Both the position numbers and the translations under genes were made by a program. From Lacinutrix sp. Bg11-31 (GTDB taxonomy: Bacteria; Bacteroidota; Bacteroidia; Flavobacteriales; Flavobacteriaceae), in assembly GCF_002831665.1 (NCBI RefSeq), contig NZ_CP025118.1:3100001-3164000 (forward strand): DNA of 64,000 nucleotides. Direction: 5' to 3'. The notes beneath the pieces were generated by a model, which was not told the origin of the DNA, did not search any database, and worked only from the letters and a program-made list of their open reading frames with translations. Positions 1-8,683 of this stretch are shown here, piece after piece. Each line of letters starts with the position of its first letter. Positions within the stretch are counted from its first letter, which is position 1.

Positions 1-1
1 A

Positions 2-46
2 TTGAATGTAAAAAAAGAAAAGACAACAATTAAGTTTGAACAATAG
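2..46 (+). CDS. 3' end of an upstream gene (partial)
   Basis: An open frame runs from the window edge to a TAG at 44-46 and would encode the last 14 residues of a protein (ending TTIKFEQ). A second frame from base 1 stops at TAA 31-33, so the frame choice is uncertain. Too little is present to name a function. Confidence 0.3.
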   Translation: MNVKKEKTTIKFEQ

Positions 47-110
47 ATTGCTGTCATTTATAGTATAGCGAAGAATATAAATAAATAAAATTTTAGTTAG
101 TAGGATGAGA

Positions 111-128
111 TTCCTGCCTGCGCAGGAA
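111..128. repeat. Short GC-rich inverted repeat beside the yraN start
   Basis: TTCCTGC/GCAGGAA arms of 7 bp flank a 4-nt loop, two bases before the ATG at 131. A related half-site (GGCAGGAATCTTA) is seen near 22731, so this looks like a dispersed intergenic repeat. It occupies the place of the ribosome binding site of yraN. Confidence 0.6.
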
Positions 129-130
129 TT

Positions 131-490
131 ATGGCACAACATAACGAATTAGGAAAAAAAGGAGAGCAACTTGCTGTAGATTTCTTGTTGAAAAAAGGCT
201 ACAAAATTTTAGAAAGAAACTATACATTCCAGAAAGCCGAAGTTGATATTATTGCGAAAATAAAAGATACATTAGCTATTGTTGAGGTAAAAACGCGCTC
301 AACAATAGAATTTGGTAATCCTCAAGATTTTTTAAAACCAAAACAAATTCAACGTTTGGTAAATGCGGCAGATGAGTTTGTAACCGTAAACAAATTAGAT
401 GTAGAAGTACGCTTCGATATTATTGCTATTGTAAAAGAGGGCAAGCAGTTTAAAATCGAGCATTTAGAGGATGCTTTTTATCATTTTTAA
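131..490 (+). CDS. yraN: YraN/UPF0102 family putative endonuclease
   Basis: A protein of 119 residues, the usual length for UPF0102. The nuclease-fold signature is visible: a GKKGEQLAVDFLLKKGYKIL start, AEVDIIAKIKDTLAIVEVKTR in the middle (D and ExK of the restriction-endonuclease-like core) and the conserved TRSTIEFGNPQDF. The family is predicted to be a Holliday-junction-resolvase-like nuclease, and its substrate is not firmly known. The start is taken at the ATG at 131, since it begins the conserved N-terminus. It stands alone: the next gene is on the opposite strand and ends 17 bp away. A short inverted repeat replaces the normal upstream region. Confidence 0.9.
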   Translation: MAQHNELGKKGEQLAVDFLLKKGYKILERNYTFQKAEVDIIAKIKDTLAIVEVKTRSTIEFGNPQDFLKPKQIQRLVNAADEFVTVNKLDVEVRFDIIAIVKEGKQFKIEHLEDAFYHF

Positions 491-507
491 AAGAGAGTAC
501 TCATTTT

Positions 508-1239
508 TTATTCTTTTGTCAATTTAAATAACTCAAAAGCATCTTTTTTTGGTCGATATCCAACTTTTTCTTTAGATTCCGTTATGTCTAATCGTTTGTA
601 TCTATTATCTGAAATAGCATTTAGAACTTCATATTGTATGTTTTCTGTTTCAATGCATCCAATTAATAATTGATTAAAGTCATCAGGATCTAGAAAAGCA
701 CTTAAATCTCTCGCGTTCATTTCTGTAAAGTCTTTTGGGAATTCGTAGGCTCCAATTCGTAAACAAATAGCAGAAATCCCATTATTATATGCATGATAGG
801 CAGCTAAAGCTTCTCCGAAACATTTTGAGACTCCGTAAATGTTCTTTGGTTTTACGAGCATATCTTTGTTTACTTGAATGTCTATGGGATAACTTTCGAT
901 AGTTTGCGCACTACTTGCAAAAATCAATCTTTTGCATTTTGCTTTTATGGCTGCTTTAAATATATTTTGAGTTGTTTTTATATTAGTACCCAGGATCTCA
1001 TCTGATTCTGAAATTGGGTCGACTATTCCAGCTAAATGGATTACGGTATCAATTCCTTCACATAGTTTTGAGCAAGCTGAAAGGTCCATTAAATTTGCTT
1101 TCTCAATTCGAACTTTATCTGTATATATTTCATTTCCTGTTACAATATCTGCAACGGTTATTTCATATTTATGTTTGAAATTTTGAACAAAATGTTTTGC
1201 TATTTTTCCAAAGCCTCCAGTTATTAGTATTTTTCTCAT
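508..1239 (-). CDS. NAD-dependent epimerase/dehydratase (extended SDR, uronate-dehydrogenase-like)
   Basis: 243 residues. The N-terminal Rossmann nucleotide-binding motif reads ITGGFGKIAKHF. The catalytic Tyr and Lys lie in NIYGVSKCFGEAL (YxxxK), followed by ICLRIGAYEFP. These features place it in the extended short-chain dehydrogenase superfamily. The YGVSKxFGEAL/LRIG combination resembles NAD-dependent uronate dehydrogenases and sugar-nucleotide epimerases, and substrate specificity cannot be read from the sequence. It is a single gene on the minus strand, and nothing nearby belongs to sugar metabolism. Confidence 0.75.
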   Translation of the reverse strand: MRKILITGGFGKIAKHFVQNFKHKYEITVADIVTGNEIYTDKVRIEKANLMDLSACSKLCEGIDTVIHLAGIVDPISESDEILGTNIKTTQNIFKAAIKAKCKRLIFASSAQTIESYPIDIQVNKDMLVKPKNIYGVSKCFGEALAAYHAYNNGISAICLRIGAYEFPKDFTEMNARDLSAFLDPDDFNQLLIGCIETENIQYEVLNAISDNRYKRLDITESKEKVGYRPKKDAFELFKLTKE

Positions 1240-1332
1240 TAAAGGTTTTTTAAATTAGCAACAACGAGTAGTGTGTGTCTAAATATAAACATATTATTAA
1301 GTCATTCTTTAGGTAAAAGGTGTTTTTATTCC

Positions 1333-1364
1333 AAAAAAAAAGCTTCAACTTTATGTTGAAGCTT
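1333..1364 (-). terminator. Rho-independent terminator after the HMA lipoprotein gene
   Basis: AAGCTTCAAC and GTTGAAGCTT form a 10-bp stem with a 5-nt loop. On the minus strand it is followed by a run of T. It lies just past the stop of the gene at 1388. Confidence 0.8.
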
Positions 1365-1387
1365 TTAAAATTTATAAGCGTTAAAAA

Positions 1388-1957
1388 CTATGCCTTAGCT
1401 TCTTTAGCACAACAAGCTTTTTTACAATCTTTAGCACAAGCCATTTTTTCTTCTGCTGTTTTGCTAGCACATTTCTTCTTGCATTCAGCAGTTTTTACTG
1501 CACAGTCTTTACAATCTTTTTTAGTACAGTCTGCTTTGCATTTCATTGTGCATTCTTTTTTTGCTGTAGAGAAAGCTTCAACAGTATTCATGTCTTTTAC
1601 TTTGTAAGTATCTGCAACACTTGTTACAGTACTTTCTAAGCTTGCTGGTGTTACTTTTGCTTCGTCGTATTCTACCATTGCTAATTGTCTGTCAAAATCT
1701 ACAGTTGCAGACTTTACACCTTCCATTTTAGCCATTTTCTTCTCAATCGTTTTTGCACAACCCATTGCACAAGTCATACCCTCAATTTTAAACTCTGCTT
1801 TTGCATAAGTAGCATTTGGATCTAATTCAGATTTTACCGCTTTAACTACTGTTTCAGCAGTTTCAACAGTTTTAACTTCTGGTTGTGTTTCATTTTTACA
1901 ACTAAACGCTGCAATGGTAATAATAGCGATTGCTAATATATTTTTTAAGTTTTTCAT
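1388..1957 (-). CDS. Heavy-metal-associated domain lipoprotein with Cys-rich tail
   Basis: 189 residues in three parts. There is a lipoprotein signal peptide with lipobox AFSC (Cys20). An HMA domain at about 52-120 carries the metal-binding motif GMTCAMGC. The C-terminal 55-residue tail is rich in Lys and Cys, with 11 Cys, several as CxxxC or CC. HMA domains bind Cu(I), Zn or similar soft metals. The tail resembles a metallothionein-like metal trap and is probably exposed on the periplasmic side. Its stop is followed by a strong terminator and the gene stands alone. No metal ATPase or metalloregulator lies nearby. Confidence 0.75.
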   Translation of the reverse strand: MKNLKNILAIAIITIAAFSCKNETQPEVKTVETAETVVKAVKSELDPNATYAKAEFKIEGMTCAMGCAKTIEKKMAKMEGVKSATVDFDRQLAMVEYDEAKVTPASLESTVTSVADTYKVKDMNTVEAFSTAKKECTMKCKADCTKKDCKDCAVKTAECKKKCASKTAEEKMACAKDCKKACCAKEAKA

Positions 1958-2056
1958 GATTATCGATTTTTGTTATTAATTACAAAATTAACAAATATAT
2001 CTGTTTATTGCGTTAAATTTTTCATTTTTGTACAAGCTAATCAACGTATTACGTAA

Positions 2057-2935
2057 ATGAAAGGATCTAAATGGACTTACCTCATTATCTTATCTATAAT
2101 TTGGGGAACAAGTTTTATACTTATTAAAAAGGCGTTAATTGGTCTAGATCCTTATCAATTAGGAGCTTTACGAACCGTGTTAACAGGTTTGTTTTTATTT
2201 GCCGCAGGATTTAAAACTATAAAAACCATTAAAAAAGACGATTGGAAATGGATTGTAGTTTCTGGTTTCTTAGGCTCTTTTATTCCTGCTTTCTTTTTTG
2301 CAATTGCCGAAACCGAAATTGATAGTGCAGTGGTTTCTGTATTAAATTCTTTAGTACCATTAAATACAGTTTTAATGGGATTGGCCATTTTTAAAATAAC
2401 CTCTACCAAAAGACAAATTCTAGGAGTAGTTATAGGTTTTATTGGTACTGCTTTATTAATATTAAAAGGTGCTGAGTTAAATCCAGATCAAAATTATTTG
2501 TTTGCTGGTTTTATAATTGCTTCAACATTAATGTATGCTGCTAACGTAAATATTATAAAACGTTATTTACAAGACGTAAAGCCATTAACTATTGCTGTTG
2601 GAAATTATGTGCCTATTGTTATTCCTGGTTTGTTAGTGTTAATTTTTACAAACTTCTTTTCTGCGGAAGCGTTTAGTAAACCAGAGTTTAGGATGTCGAT
2701 TTTATACGTTGCTATTTTGTCTTTATTTGGAACTGCTATTGCTAAGGTGTTGTTTTTTAAACTGGTTCAAATGTCTACACCTGTGTTTGCGTCCTCAGTA
2801 ACTTATATTATGCCAATTGTAGCTTTAATTTGGGGATTGCTAGATGGAGAATCTTTTAGTGTTTTACAAATGGTGGCTTCTGCTGTTATATTAATTGGAG
2901 TGTATTTGGCTAATAAGAAGCAAAAAAAAATCTGA
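2057..2935 (+). CDS. EamA/DMT-superfamily transporter
   Basis: 292 residues with about ten hydrophobic segments in two repeats of five, the usual layout of the 10-TM drug/metabolite transporter family. Conserved features include the N-terminal IIWGTSFILIKKAL with GALRTVLTGLFL in the first repeat, and TPVFASSVTYIMPIVALIWG in the second. Members export amino acids or other small metabolites, and the substrate here is unknown. The gene stands alone, and its TGA lies inside the left arm of a two-way terminator. Confidence 0.85.
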   Translation: MKGSKWTYLIILSIIWGTSFILIKKALIGLDPYQLGALRTVLTGLFLFAAGFKTIKTIKKDDWKWIVVSGFLGSFIPAFFFAIAETEIDSAVVSVLNSLVPLNTVLMGLAIFKITSTKRQILGVVIGFIGTALLILKGAELNPDQNYLFAGFIIASTLMYAANVNIIKRYLQDVKPLTIAVGNYVPIVIPGLLVLIFTNFFSAEAFSKPEFRMSILYVAILSLFGTAIAKVLFFKLVQMSTPVFASSVTYIMPIVALIWGLLDGESFSVLQMVASAVILIGVYLANKKQKKI

Positions 2936-2957
2936 AGCCTTTCGACTTCAGATTTTA
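2920..2957. terminator. Bidirectional terminator between convergent genes
   Basis: AAAATCTGAAG (2927-2937) pairs with CTTCAGATTTT (2946-2956) around an 8-nt loop. An A-run precedes it and a T-run follows it, so it can end transcription both of the EamA gene and of the M16 operon. The stop codon of the EamA gene overlaps the stem. Confidence 0.8.
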
Positions 2958-2979
2958 ATGTATTTTCTAAAAAACTTCT

Positions 2980-5055
2980 TTAATTAAAATCGGCATCAGT
3001 AACACCTTCGTTTACTTTAACGCTTGAAATTACCATAGGAATTTTTTGCGGTCCAGTAGTTATGTCCATTTTATGAGGAAACATAAGTCCGTTTACGTCT
3101 TTATAGTCAGAAAGCACTACAATTGAAGATATTTGTTGACCTTGAGATTCTTTTGACGATTCGGTTTTGTTTAGCAAACCTGAATCAACTCCATAATATC
3201 TAAATGAATCTTCACCATTTTTAGTTACTTTAACTTTGTAATTGTCTTTACCTTCAAAACCAACAATACTTTCTAGCGTTAATTGATCTGCTTTCAAAAA
3301 CAATTCTGGGAATATAGGATTGTCAGTCTTTTTATCTGCAATTTCTTTTTCAGATAAATCTTTCTTTTGACCTTGCTGTTCCATATAACCTTTAGTTCCA
3401 TCCCACTTTTGCTTCATTAAAGTTCCCATGTTTTCTGCACTCATTTCCATAGATTGCATATTTGGTAGCATCGCTTTTAATTCAGCTTTTAACGGGAAAG
3501 GAGCTAAGCCACTAATACTAGCTGTAATAAAAGTAGATTTAACTGTTGTCGCTTTATCTTTTCCACCAATAGCTTTTAAATAAGCATCTATAACTGTTTG
3601 AGCTGTAACTCCAGTTGGAACTGGTTTAGTAAATACAGGCTTAGTAACTTCTGTTGCAAAAGCATCAAAATATTTAATAGGTAATCCTGTTTTTTCTAAG
3701 TTAGAAACTACTTCGCTACCTTTTCCAACAACAATTACTCTAGCGTTGTCTTCTGTAAAATATTTGTTAGCAATACGTTGTACATCGTCTGCAGTAACAG
3801 CATTAATTTTTGTTAAATACGTTTTGTAAAAGTCCTTTGGTAAATCATTCAACTTAATATTTAAGGCATATCTAGCAACTGTTGAAGGTTGCTCTAAAGC
3901 CAATACAAAATCACCAACGTATTTTGCTTTAGCATTTCTTAAATCTTCAGCAGAAACTTTTTCAGTTTTAATTCTTTTAATTTCTTTTAAAGATTCTACT
4001 ATTGCGCTATCTGTAACCGCATTTCTTACTTGAGCACCTGCTGTAAAACGAGAAGCGCCATAACGATCATTACCAACGCTAGAACGCGCACCATAAGTAT
4101 AACCATGAGCTTCACGTAAATTCATGTTTAAGTAAGAGTTAAAACCACCACCTAAAATTTTGTTTGCAATTAAAACAGTATGATAATCTGGATCACCCAT
4201 TTTTAATTTTACATTACTTGAAACAGAAATGTTAGATTGCACAGCATTTGGCATATCTATAAAGTTAATTTCTGTTGCGTTTACGTTTTTGTATGGTTCT
4301 GGAATGTTTTTAGTAACATCGATTCCTTCATCCCATTTTTTGAAATATTTTTTTACTTGTTTTTCAACGGTATTAAAATCTACATCACCAACAATTACTA
4401 AATAAGCGTTGTTTGAGTTGAAGTTTTGTTGGTAAAAAGCGCGTACATTATCAAGTGTAATATTGTTTAGAGACTCTTCTGTAATAAACTCTCCATAAGG
4501 ATGTTTTTTACCATAAGATAATGCTCCGCCAACTCGAGATGCAACAGCATCTACACTTTTTTCGCTAGATTTTAAACCTTCAATTGCTTTGTCTTTTTCC
4601 TTTTGAAACTCTTCTTCAGTTAATAACGGATTCATTGCTGCATCAGCCATTAATTCTAATATCCTTTCAGAATATTTAGTTAAAGAACTACCAGATGCGC
4701 TACTTGATCCAAATCCTAATCTTGCACCAAGAAAATCGATTTCTTCATTAAATGCATCTTTGGAAATAGAAGTTGTTCCGTTACCTAACATTGCTCCTAG
4801 TATGCCAGAAACACCTGCGATATTGCCTTCAACTTGAGGTTGGTTGTCTATGTTTAAAGAGTAAGATACTCTTGGTAACTTGTGGTTTTCTACCACTAAG
4901 ACTTTAAGTCCGTTTTTAAGTTCAAACTCACCAGGAACCTCTAAAGTAATTGCTGGAGCTGGACCTGGTTTTGGTTGCACAGATCTATCTATTTGAGCAG
5001 TAGCCGAAAAGGATAGTAAAAACAGTGCTATAATTGCTGTTATTTTTGTTTTCAT
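2980..5055 (-). CDS. M16 peptidase family protein, non-catalytic partner
   Basis: 691 residues from the ATG at 5055, which begins a signal peptide (MKTKITAIIALF...ATAQ); an upstream ATG at 5085 would bury it. Two M16 half-domains follow (about 45-260 and 265-465). The C-terminal third (about 490-690) has a beta-rich fold like outer-membrane lipoprotein sorting domains. The zinc motif HxxEH expected in the first half is absent: the equivalent segment reads VSGILGAMLGNGT. The second half carries the substrate-grasping R/Y-type segment MNLREAHGYTYGA. It is probably the non-catalytic subunit of a heterodimer with the upstream active peptidase, 77 bp away, and co-transcribed. Location: periplasm. 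Confidence 0.8.
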   Translation of the reverse strand: MKTKITAIIALFLLSFSATAQIDRSVQPKPGPAPAITLEVPGEFELKNGLKVLVVENHKLPRVSYSLNIDNQPQVEGNIAGVSGILGAMLGNGTTSISKDAFNEEIDFLGARLGFGSSSASGSSLTKYSERILELMADAAMNPLLTEEEFQKEKDKAIEGLKSSEKSVDAVASRVGGALSYGKKHPYGEFITEESLNNITLDNVRAFYQQNFNSNNAYLVIVGDVDFNTVEKQVKKYFKKWDEGIDVTKNIPEPYKNVNATEINFIDMPNAVQSNISVSSNVKLKMGDPDYHTVLIANKILGGGFNSYLNMNLREAHGYTYGARSSVGNDRYGASRFTAGAQVRNAVTDSAIVESLKEIKRIKTEKVSAEDLRNAKAKYVGDFVLALEQPSTVARYALNIKLNDLPKDFYKTYLTKINAVTADDVQRIANKYFTEDNARVIVVGKGSEVVSNLEKTGLPIKYFDAFATEVTKPVFTKPVPTGVTAQTVIDAYLKAIGGKDKATTVKSTFITASISGLAPFPLKAELKAMLPNMQSMEMSAENMGTLMKQKWDGTKGYMEQQGQKKDLSEKEIADKKTDNPIFPELFLKADQLTLESIVGFEGKDNYKVKVTKNGEDSFRYYGVDSGLLNKTESSKESQGQQISSIVVLSDYKDVNGLMFPHKMDITTGPQKIPMVISSVKVNEGVTDADFN

Positions 5056-5132
5056 TTGTCTTCTTTGTTTTTTGAAATTTGTCAAACGTTACTTTTATTT
5101 TTAAAATTATGAAAGTTTCATTTATATGTTTT

Positions 5133-6455
5133 CTAGTTATCTTCTTTAACTTCTGGTAAATACTCTAAAACCACACGTTGATTTGGGTTTAAGTATTTTT
5201 TTGCAGCCGCTTGTATTTCTTCTCTAGTAATAGATCTGTAAATATTAATTTCGTTATTAATTAAATTTACATCGTCATATAACATATAGTAACGTGCTAA
5301 AGAATTTGCAATACCAGACACGCTAGAGTTAGAGTTTACAAAATCGTTTTCAAATTTATTTTGAAGTTTTTGGTAATCTCTTTCAGACATTAATTCGTTC
5401 TGAACCTTTACCAATTCTTCATCTATTCCAGCTAATAAGCTTTCTAAAGAATTATCTCCTAATGGTAATCCAAATAAAATATACGTTCCGTAATCTTCTT
5501 GACTTTGGCTAAAAGCACCAACTTGAAGCGCCTTCTTTTCATCGTCAACAAGTTTTTTATATAATTTTGAAGTTTTACCAGAACTTAAATAGCTAGATAG
5601 CATATCTAAAACATAAGCATCTCTCTCTGTCATTGCAGGAGTTCTGTAAGCAGCCATAATTGCTGGAATCTGAATATTAGAATCGTAAGCTTTAGCTTTA
5701 ATAGTTTCTGTAATAGGATCTTCTTTTGGGAAATTTCTAACAATATCTTCTCCTCTTGGAATAGGCCCAAAATAATCTTCAATCATTTTCTTTGTTGAAG
5801 CAACATCTATATCGCCAGCAACAACTAAAACGGCATTATTTGGTACATAGAATTTTTTGTTGAAAGCTTGAAACTCTTCTAAAGATGCAGCATCTAAATG
5901 CTTCATTTTACCAATAGTTGTTCCTTTGTAAGGGTGTTTTTTAAAGATGTTAAGTTTTATTTTTTCAATAAACTTACCATATGGAGCATTATCAACACGT
6001 AGACGCTTTTCCTCTTTAACAACTTCATTTTGTGTGTCTACACCAATTTGATTAATGATTGGATGCATTAAACGTTCAGACTCCATCCATAACCCTAATT
6101 CTAAACTATTAGAAGGAAACACTTCGTAGTAATATGTTCTATCATCTGTAGTATTGGCATTGTTGCTTCCTCCATTAGAAGTTACAATTTTAAACCATTC
6201 ACCACGCTCGATATTTTCTGTACCTTCGAATAAAAGGTGTTCGAAAAAGTGAGCCATACCTGTACGGTCTGGTTGTTCATCTTTTGCACCAACATGATAC
6301 ATTACTGAAGTTGTAACAACAGGAGCTGTGTTGTCTTGATGTAAAATAACGTGCATGCCGTTACTTAAATCGTACTCTTCAAATTTAACTTCTTGCGCAT
6401 TAGCTGCAAATCCAGCCAATAGCAAAGCTGCTAACGAGAATAAACTTTTTTTCAT
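5133..6455 (-). CDS. M16 family zinc metallopeptidase, catalytic subunit
   Basis: 440 residues with signal peptide (cleavage near NAQ20-21) and two M16 half-domains. The inverted zinc motif HFFEH is present at residues 69-73 and the third ligand lies in the NEVVKEEKR stretch near 145-150. This is a pitrilysin/PqqL-like exported peptidase that degrades peptides inside a closed chamber. Its length corresponds to one catalytic subunit, and the downstream gene supplies the partner lacking HxxEH. The pair reads as one operon starting at the ATG at 6455. Confidence 0.87.
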   Translation of the reverse strand: MKKSLFSLAALLLAGFAANAQEVKFEEYDLSNGMHVILHQDNTAPVVTTSVMYHVGAKDEQPDRTGMAHFFEHLLFEGTENIERGEWFKIVTSNGGSNNANTTDDRTYYYEVFPSNSLELGLWMESERLMHPIINQIGVDTQNEVVKEEKRLRVDNAPYGKFIEKIKLNIFKKHPYKGTTIGKMKHLDAASLEEFQAFNKKFYVPNNAVLVVAGDIDVASTKKMIEDYFGPIPRGEDIVRNFPKEDPITETIKAKAYDSNIQIPAIMAAYRTPAMTERDAYVLDMLSSYLSSGKTSKLYKKLVDDEKKALQVGAFSQSQEDYGTYILFGLPLGDNSLESLLAGIDEELVKVQNELMSERDYQKLQNKFENDFVNSNSSVSGIANSLARYYMLYDDVNLINNEINIYRSITREEIQAAAKKYLNPNQRVVLEYLPEVKEDN

Positions 6456-6928
6456 TTTGAGTTGTTTAATGTTAATTGATTTATAGGTCTATAACTTAGA
6501 TAATTTGTTACAAGTTATCTACAAAATTACTAATAGTTAAATATAAAGTAAATAATATGTTAAAAAATTAACACTCAATTATCTGTTTTTTAAAGTTTTC
6601 AACTTTGATGTTAATTATTGCTTTTTAGATGGAATATGGATAAAACTGGTTAGTATTGAAATTAATACTTGTTTAAAAATGAAACATCTAGACAGGCTTA
6701 AAGAACTCTTTAAATAGATAAAAAATCAACAGTTAAATATTACTTTTAAAATGACAACATTTCTATTAAAGAATACACCTTGTTAAAAAACGGAGGAAAT
6801 GTGGTTAAAATATTAGTAATCATTAGATGAAAACGTTTGTAAATTAATTTATTAGGAGTATATTTGCATCCGCTTTCTGAGAAGAAAGTAGATGTATTTA
6901 ATAACAAATTAATAAAAACGTTACGCTA
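6456..6928. other. Intergenic region between divergent M16 operon and rplU
   Basis: About 470 bp without a plausible gene on either strand. The only clear element is the rplU promoter near the right end. The left part presumably carries the promoter of the M16 operon, which I cannot place. Confidence 0.6.
6836..6866 (+). promoter_or_regulatory. rplU-rpmA promoter
   Basis: TTTG at 6836-6839, a 19-bp spacer and TATATTTG at 6859-6866 match the Bacteroidetes sigma-ABfr consensus (TTTG-N19-TAnnTTTG). A start near 6872 would give a leader of about 55 nt to the rplU ATG. Confidence 0.8.
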
Positions 6929-7423
6929 ATGTACGCAATTGTAGAGATAGCAGGGCATCAATTTAAAATTGAAAAAGACCAAAAAGTTTTTGTTAACCGT
7001 TTAGCATCAGAAGAAGGAGAGACTATGTCTTTCGATAATGTTCTTTTGATTGCAGATGGTGACAATATTACTTTAGGCGCCCCAGCTATAGATGGAGCAC
7101 AAGTAAGTGCGAAAATCTTAAAGCACCTTCAAGGTGACAAAGTTATTGTTTTCAAAAAGAAAAGAAGAAAAGGTTACCGTGTTAAAAACGGTCACAGACA
7201 AGCCTTAACTGAAATCGTTATTGAGAGCATTGTAGCTTCAGGAGCTAAGCCAGCAAAAAAGGCTGCTCCAAAAAAAGAAACTAAAAAAGCTGAACCAGAA
7301 GTAGAAGCAGCTCAAGACCTAAGCAAAAATACAGTTGCTGAGTTAAGAGAACTTGCAAAAACTAAAGGTATTGAAGGTATTTCTTCAATGAAGAAAGCAG
7401 ATTTAATTGCAGCATTAAGCTAA
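6929..7423 (+). CDS. rplU: 50S ribosomal protein L21 (bL21) with C-terminal extension
   Basis: The first ~105 residues are a standard bL21: start MYAIVEIAGHQFKIEKDQ, and the rRNA-binding KKKRRKGYRVKNGHRQ near 75-90. The protein is 164 residues, against about 103 in most bacteria. The extra part is a Lys/Ala/Glu linker followed by a helical HeH/SAP-like unit ending TVAELRELAKTKGIEG...KKADLIAALS. Such extensions occur in Flavobacteriia. Binds 23S rRNA in the large subunit. Co-transcribed with rpmA, 27 bp downstream. Confidence 0.95.
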   Translation: MYAIVEIAGHQFKIEKDQKVFVNRLASEEGETMSFDNVLLIADGDNITLGAPAIDGAQVSAKILKHLQGDKVIVFKKKRRKGYRVKNGHRQALTEIVIESIVASGAKPAKKAAPKKETKKAEPEVEAAQDLSKNTVAELRELAKTKGIEGISSMKKADLIAALS

Positions 7424-7450
7424 TTATTAACACTATAAAACCTTAAGACA

Positions 7451-7711
7451 ATGGCTCATAAAAAAGGAGTTGGTAGTTCGAAGAATGGTAGAGAATCAGA
7501 ATCAAAACGTTTAGGCGTTAAGATATTTGGTGGACAAGCTGCTATTGCTGGAAATATCATATTAAGACAACGTGGTAACACGCATCACCCAGGTGAAAAC
7601 GTATACCAAGGAAAAGATCATACTTTACATGCATATGTAGATGGTCTTGTAAAATTTACAAAGAAAAGAAACAATAGATCTTATGTATCTATTGAGCCTT
7701 TCGAAGCTTAG
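7451..7711 (+). CDS. rpmA: 50S ribosomal protein L27 (bL27)
   Basis: 86 residues, full length. It starts [22 protein letters not shown], as in bL27 proteins that need no N-terminal cleavage, and has the conserved [13 protein letters not shown] core. The N-terminus reaches toward the peptidyl transferase centre. Second gene of the rplU-rpmA operon, followed directly by a strong terminator. Confidence 0.97.
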   Translation: MAHKKGVGSSKNGRESESKRLGVKIFGGQAAIAGNIILRQRGNTHHPGENVYQGKDHTLHAYVDGLVKFTKKRNNRSYVSIEPFEA

Positions 7712-7734
7712 AAATAATTTTCTTTTAGATATTA

Positions 7735-7766
7735 AAAACGCCTTTCCAAATGGAAAGGCGTTTTTT
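7735..7766 (+). terminator. Terminator of the rplU-rpmA operon
   Basis: AAAACGCCTTTCC and GGAAAGGCGTTTT form a 13-bp stem with a 4-nt loop and a T-run. It begins 24 bp after the rpmA stop. Confidence 0.9.
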
Positions 7767-7781
7767 GTTTATATTCGGTTT

Positions 7782-8204
7782 ATGAAAAAGAAACGAATAT
7801 CAAGTTCCATTTATTGGATTGCTCCAGTTTTTATAGATGCTCTTTTTTTTCTTTTGTTTGTGAAATTTCTCTTTCAGTATCTCAATTCTAATGATAAGGA
7901 TTTTGTATTGCTTTTAATAGGTTTAGCTTTTTTCTGGCTAGTATTCCGAATTATATTTCGATTTAAAACAGTTTTTGTTGATGATAATTTTTTATATATA
8001 TTTAAGTATTTTGGATGCAAAAAAATAGAATTAGCCGATGTTAAATCTGTTAAAGAAAAGCAAATGCTTCTGCATAAAACAACAAACACGTATTTAGTAG
8101 AATATCTAAATGTTGATCTAAATCCCAAAGTATTTCAGTTTTATGGGTCTATGTCAAATAAGTTTTTTTTAGTAAGCTTCATCGAGAGTATATTAACTAA
8201 ATAG
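7782..8204 (+). CDS. Small membrane protein with PH-like domain, unknown function
   Basis: 140 residues from the ATG at 7782; an upstream in-frame start at 7683 would run through the rpmA terminator and is rejected. Two hydrophobic segments (about 10-30 and 45-65) precede a C-terminal part with a beta-strand pattern (TVFVDDNFLYIFKYFGCKKIELADVKSVKE) typical of bacterial PH/YdbT-like domains. Function not recognised. Stop lies 18 bp from the convergent DUF1569 gene. Confidence 0.6.
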   Translation: MKKKRISSSIYWIAPVFIDALFFLLFVKFLFQYLNSNDKDFVLLLIGLAFFWLVFRIIFRFKTVFVDDNFLYIFKYFGCKKIELADVKSVKEKQMLLHKTTNTYLVEYLNVDLNPKVFQFYGSMSNKFFLVSFIESILTK

Positions 8205-8221
8205 AATTAAGATTATTTCTA

Positions 8222-8683
8222 CTACTTCAAAATATCCTCAATAATCTTTAAATGATGATTAGTATGTAGTGCTAAAAAGCGATAAATTCTTGTAGTATTA
8301 ACATCTCCAAAAAGTGGGTGTTTAAAAAAAGCATTTTTATCTAGACTAGCAATAGTGTCAACATTAGTTTTAGCTTGTTGCATTTGCGAAATAAGGTCCT
8401 CTTTTAAAATAACCTCTGGTGGTTTAACATGTTTTGGTGCTTTTGCTTTTCCTCTTGGAAAAAAACCAAGTGTAAAGAATACTTTCCCTAAAAAACTAAA
8501 ATTGTTTTTATATAAACTTGGATCTGATTTTTGTAGAGCAATACAAACATTATTAATAACCTTTAGACTGTGGTCTAAATGCCATGCAACATTAGTTTTA
8601 GAGACTTTTGGGTTAGATACATTGTGATTTTCGATATGTGATTCTAAGTTGTTAAGCGCGCTTTTTACTTTGTTAAGACTCAT
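8222..8683 (-). CDS. DUF1569/DinB-like four-helix protein
   Basis: 153 residues, all-helical pattern. Conserved His residues fit the DinB-like metal-binding four-helix fold: NVAWHLDHSLKVI near the N-terminus and LALHTNHHLKIIEDIL at the C-terminus. In DUF1569 members these His are thought to bind a divalent metal, and the reaction is unknown. Single gene on the minus strand. Confidence 0.75.
   Translation of the reverse strand: MSLNKVKSALNNLESHIENHNVSNPKVSKTNVAWHLDHSLKVINNVCIALQKSDPSLYKNNFSFLGKVFFTLGFFPRGKAKAPKHVKPPEVILKEDLISQMQQAKTNVDTIASLDKNAFFKHPLFGDVNTTRIYRFLALHTNHHLKIIEDILK

Noticed and set aside
1320..1607. Open frame antisense to the Cys-rich tail
   Set aside because: It mirrors the repetitive Lys/Cys codons of the real gene and runs through its terminator.
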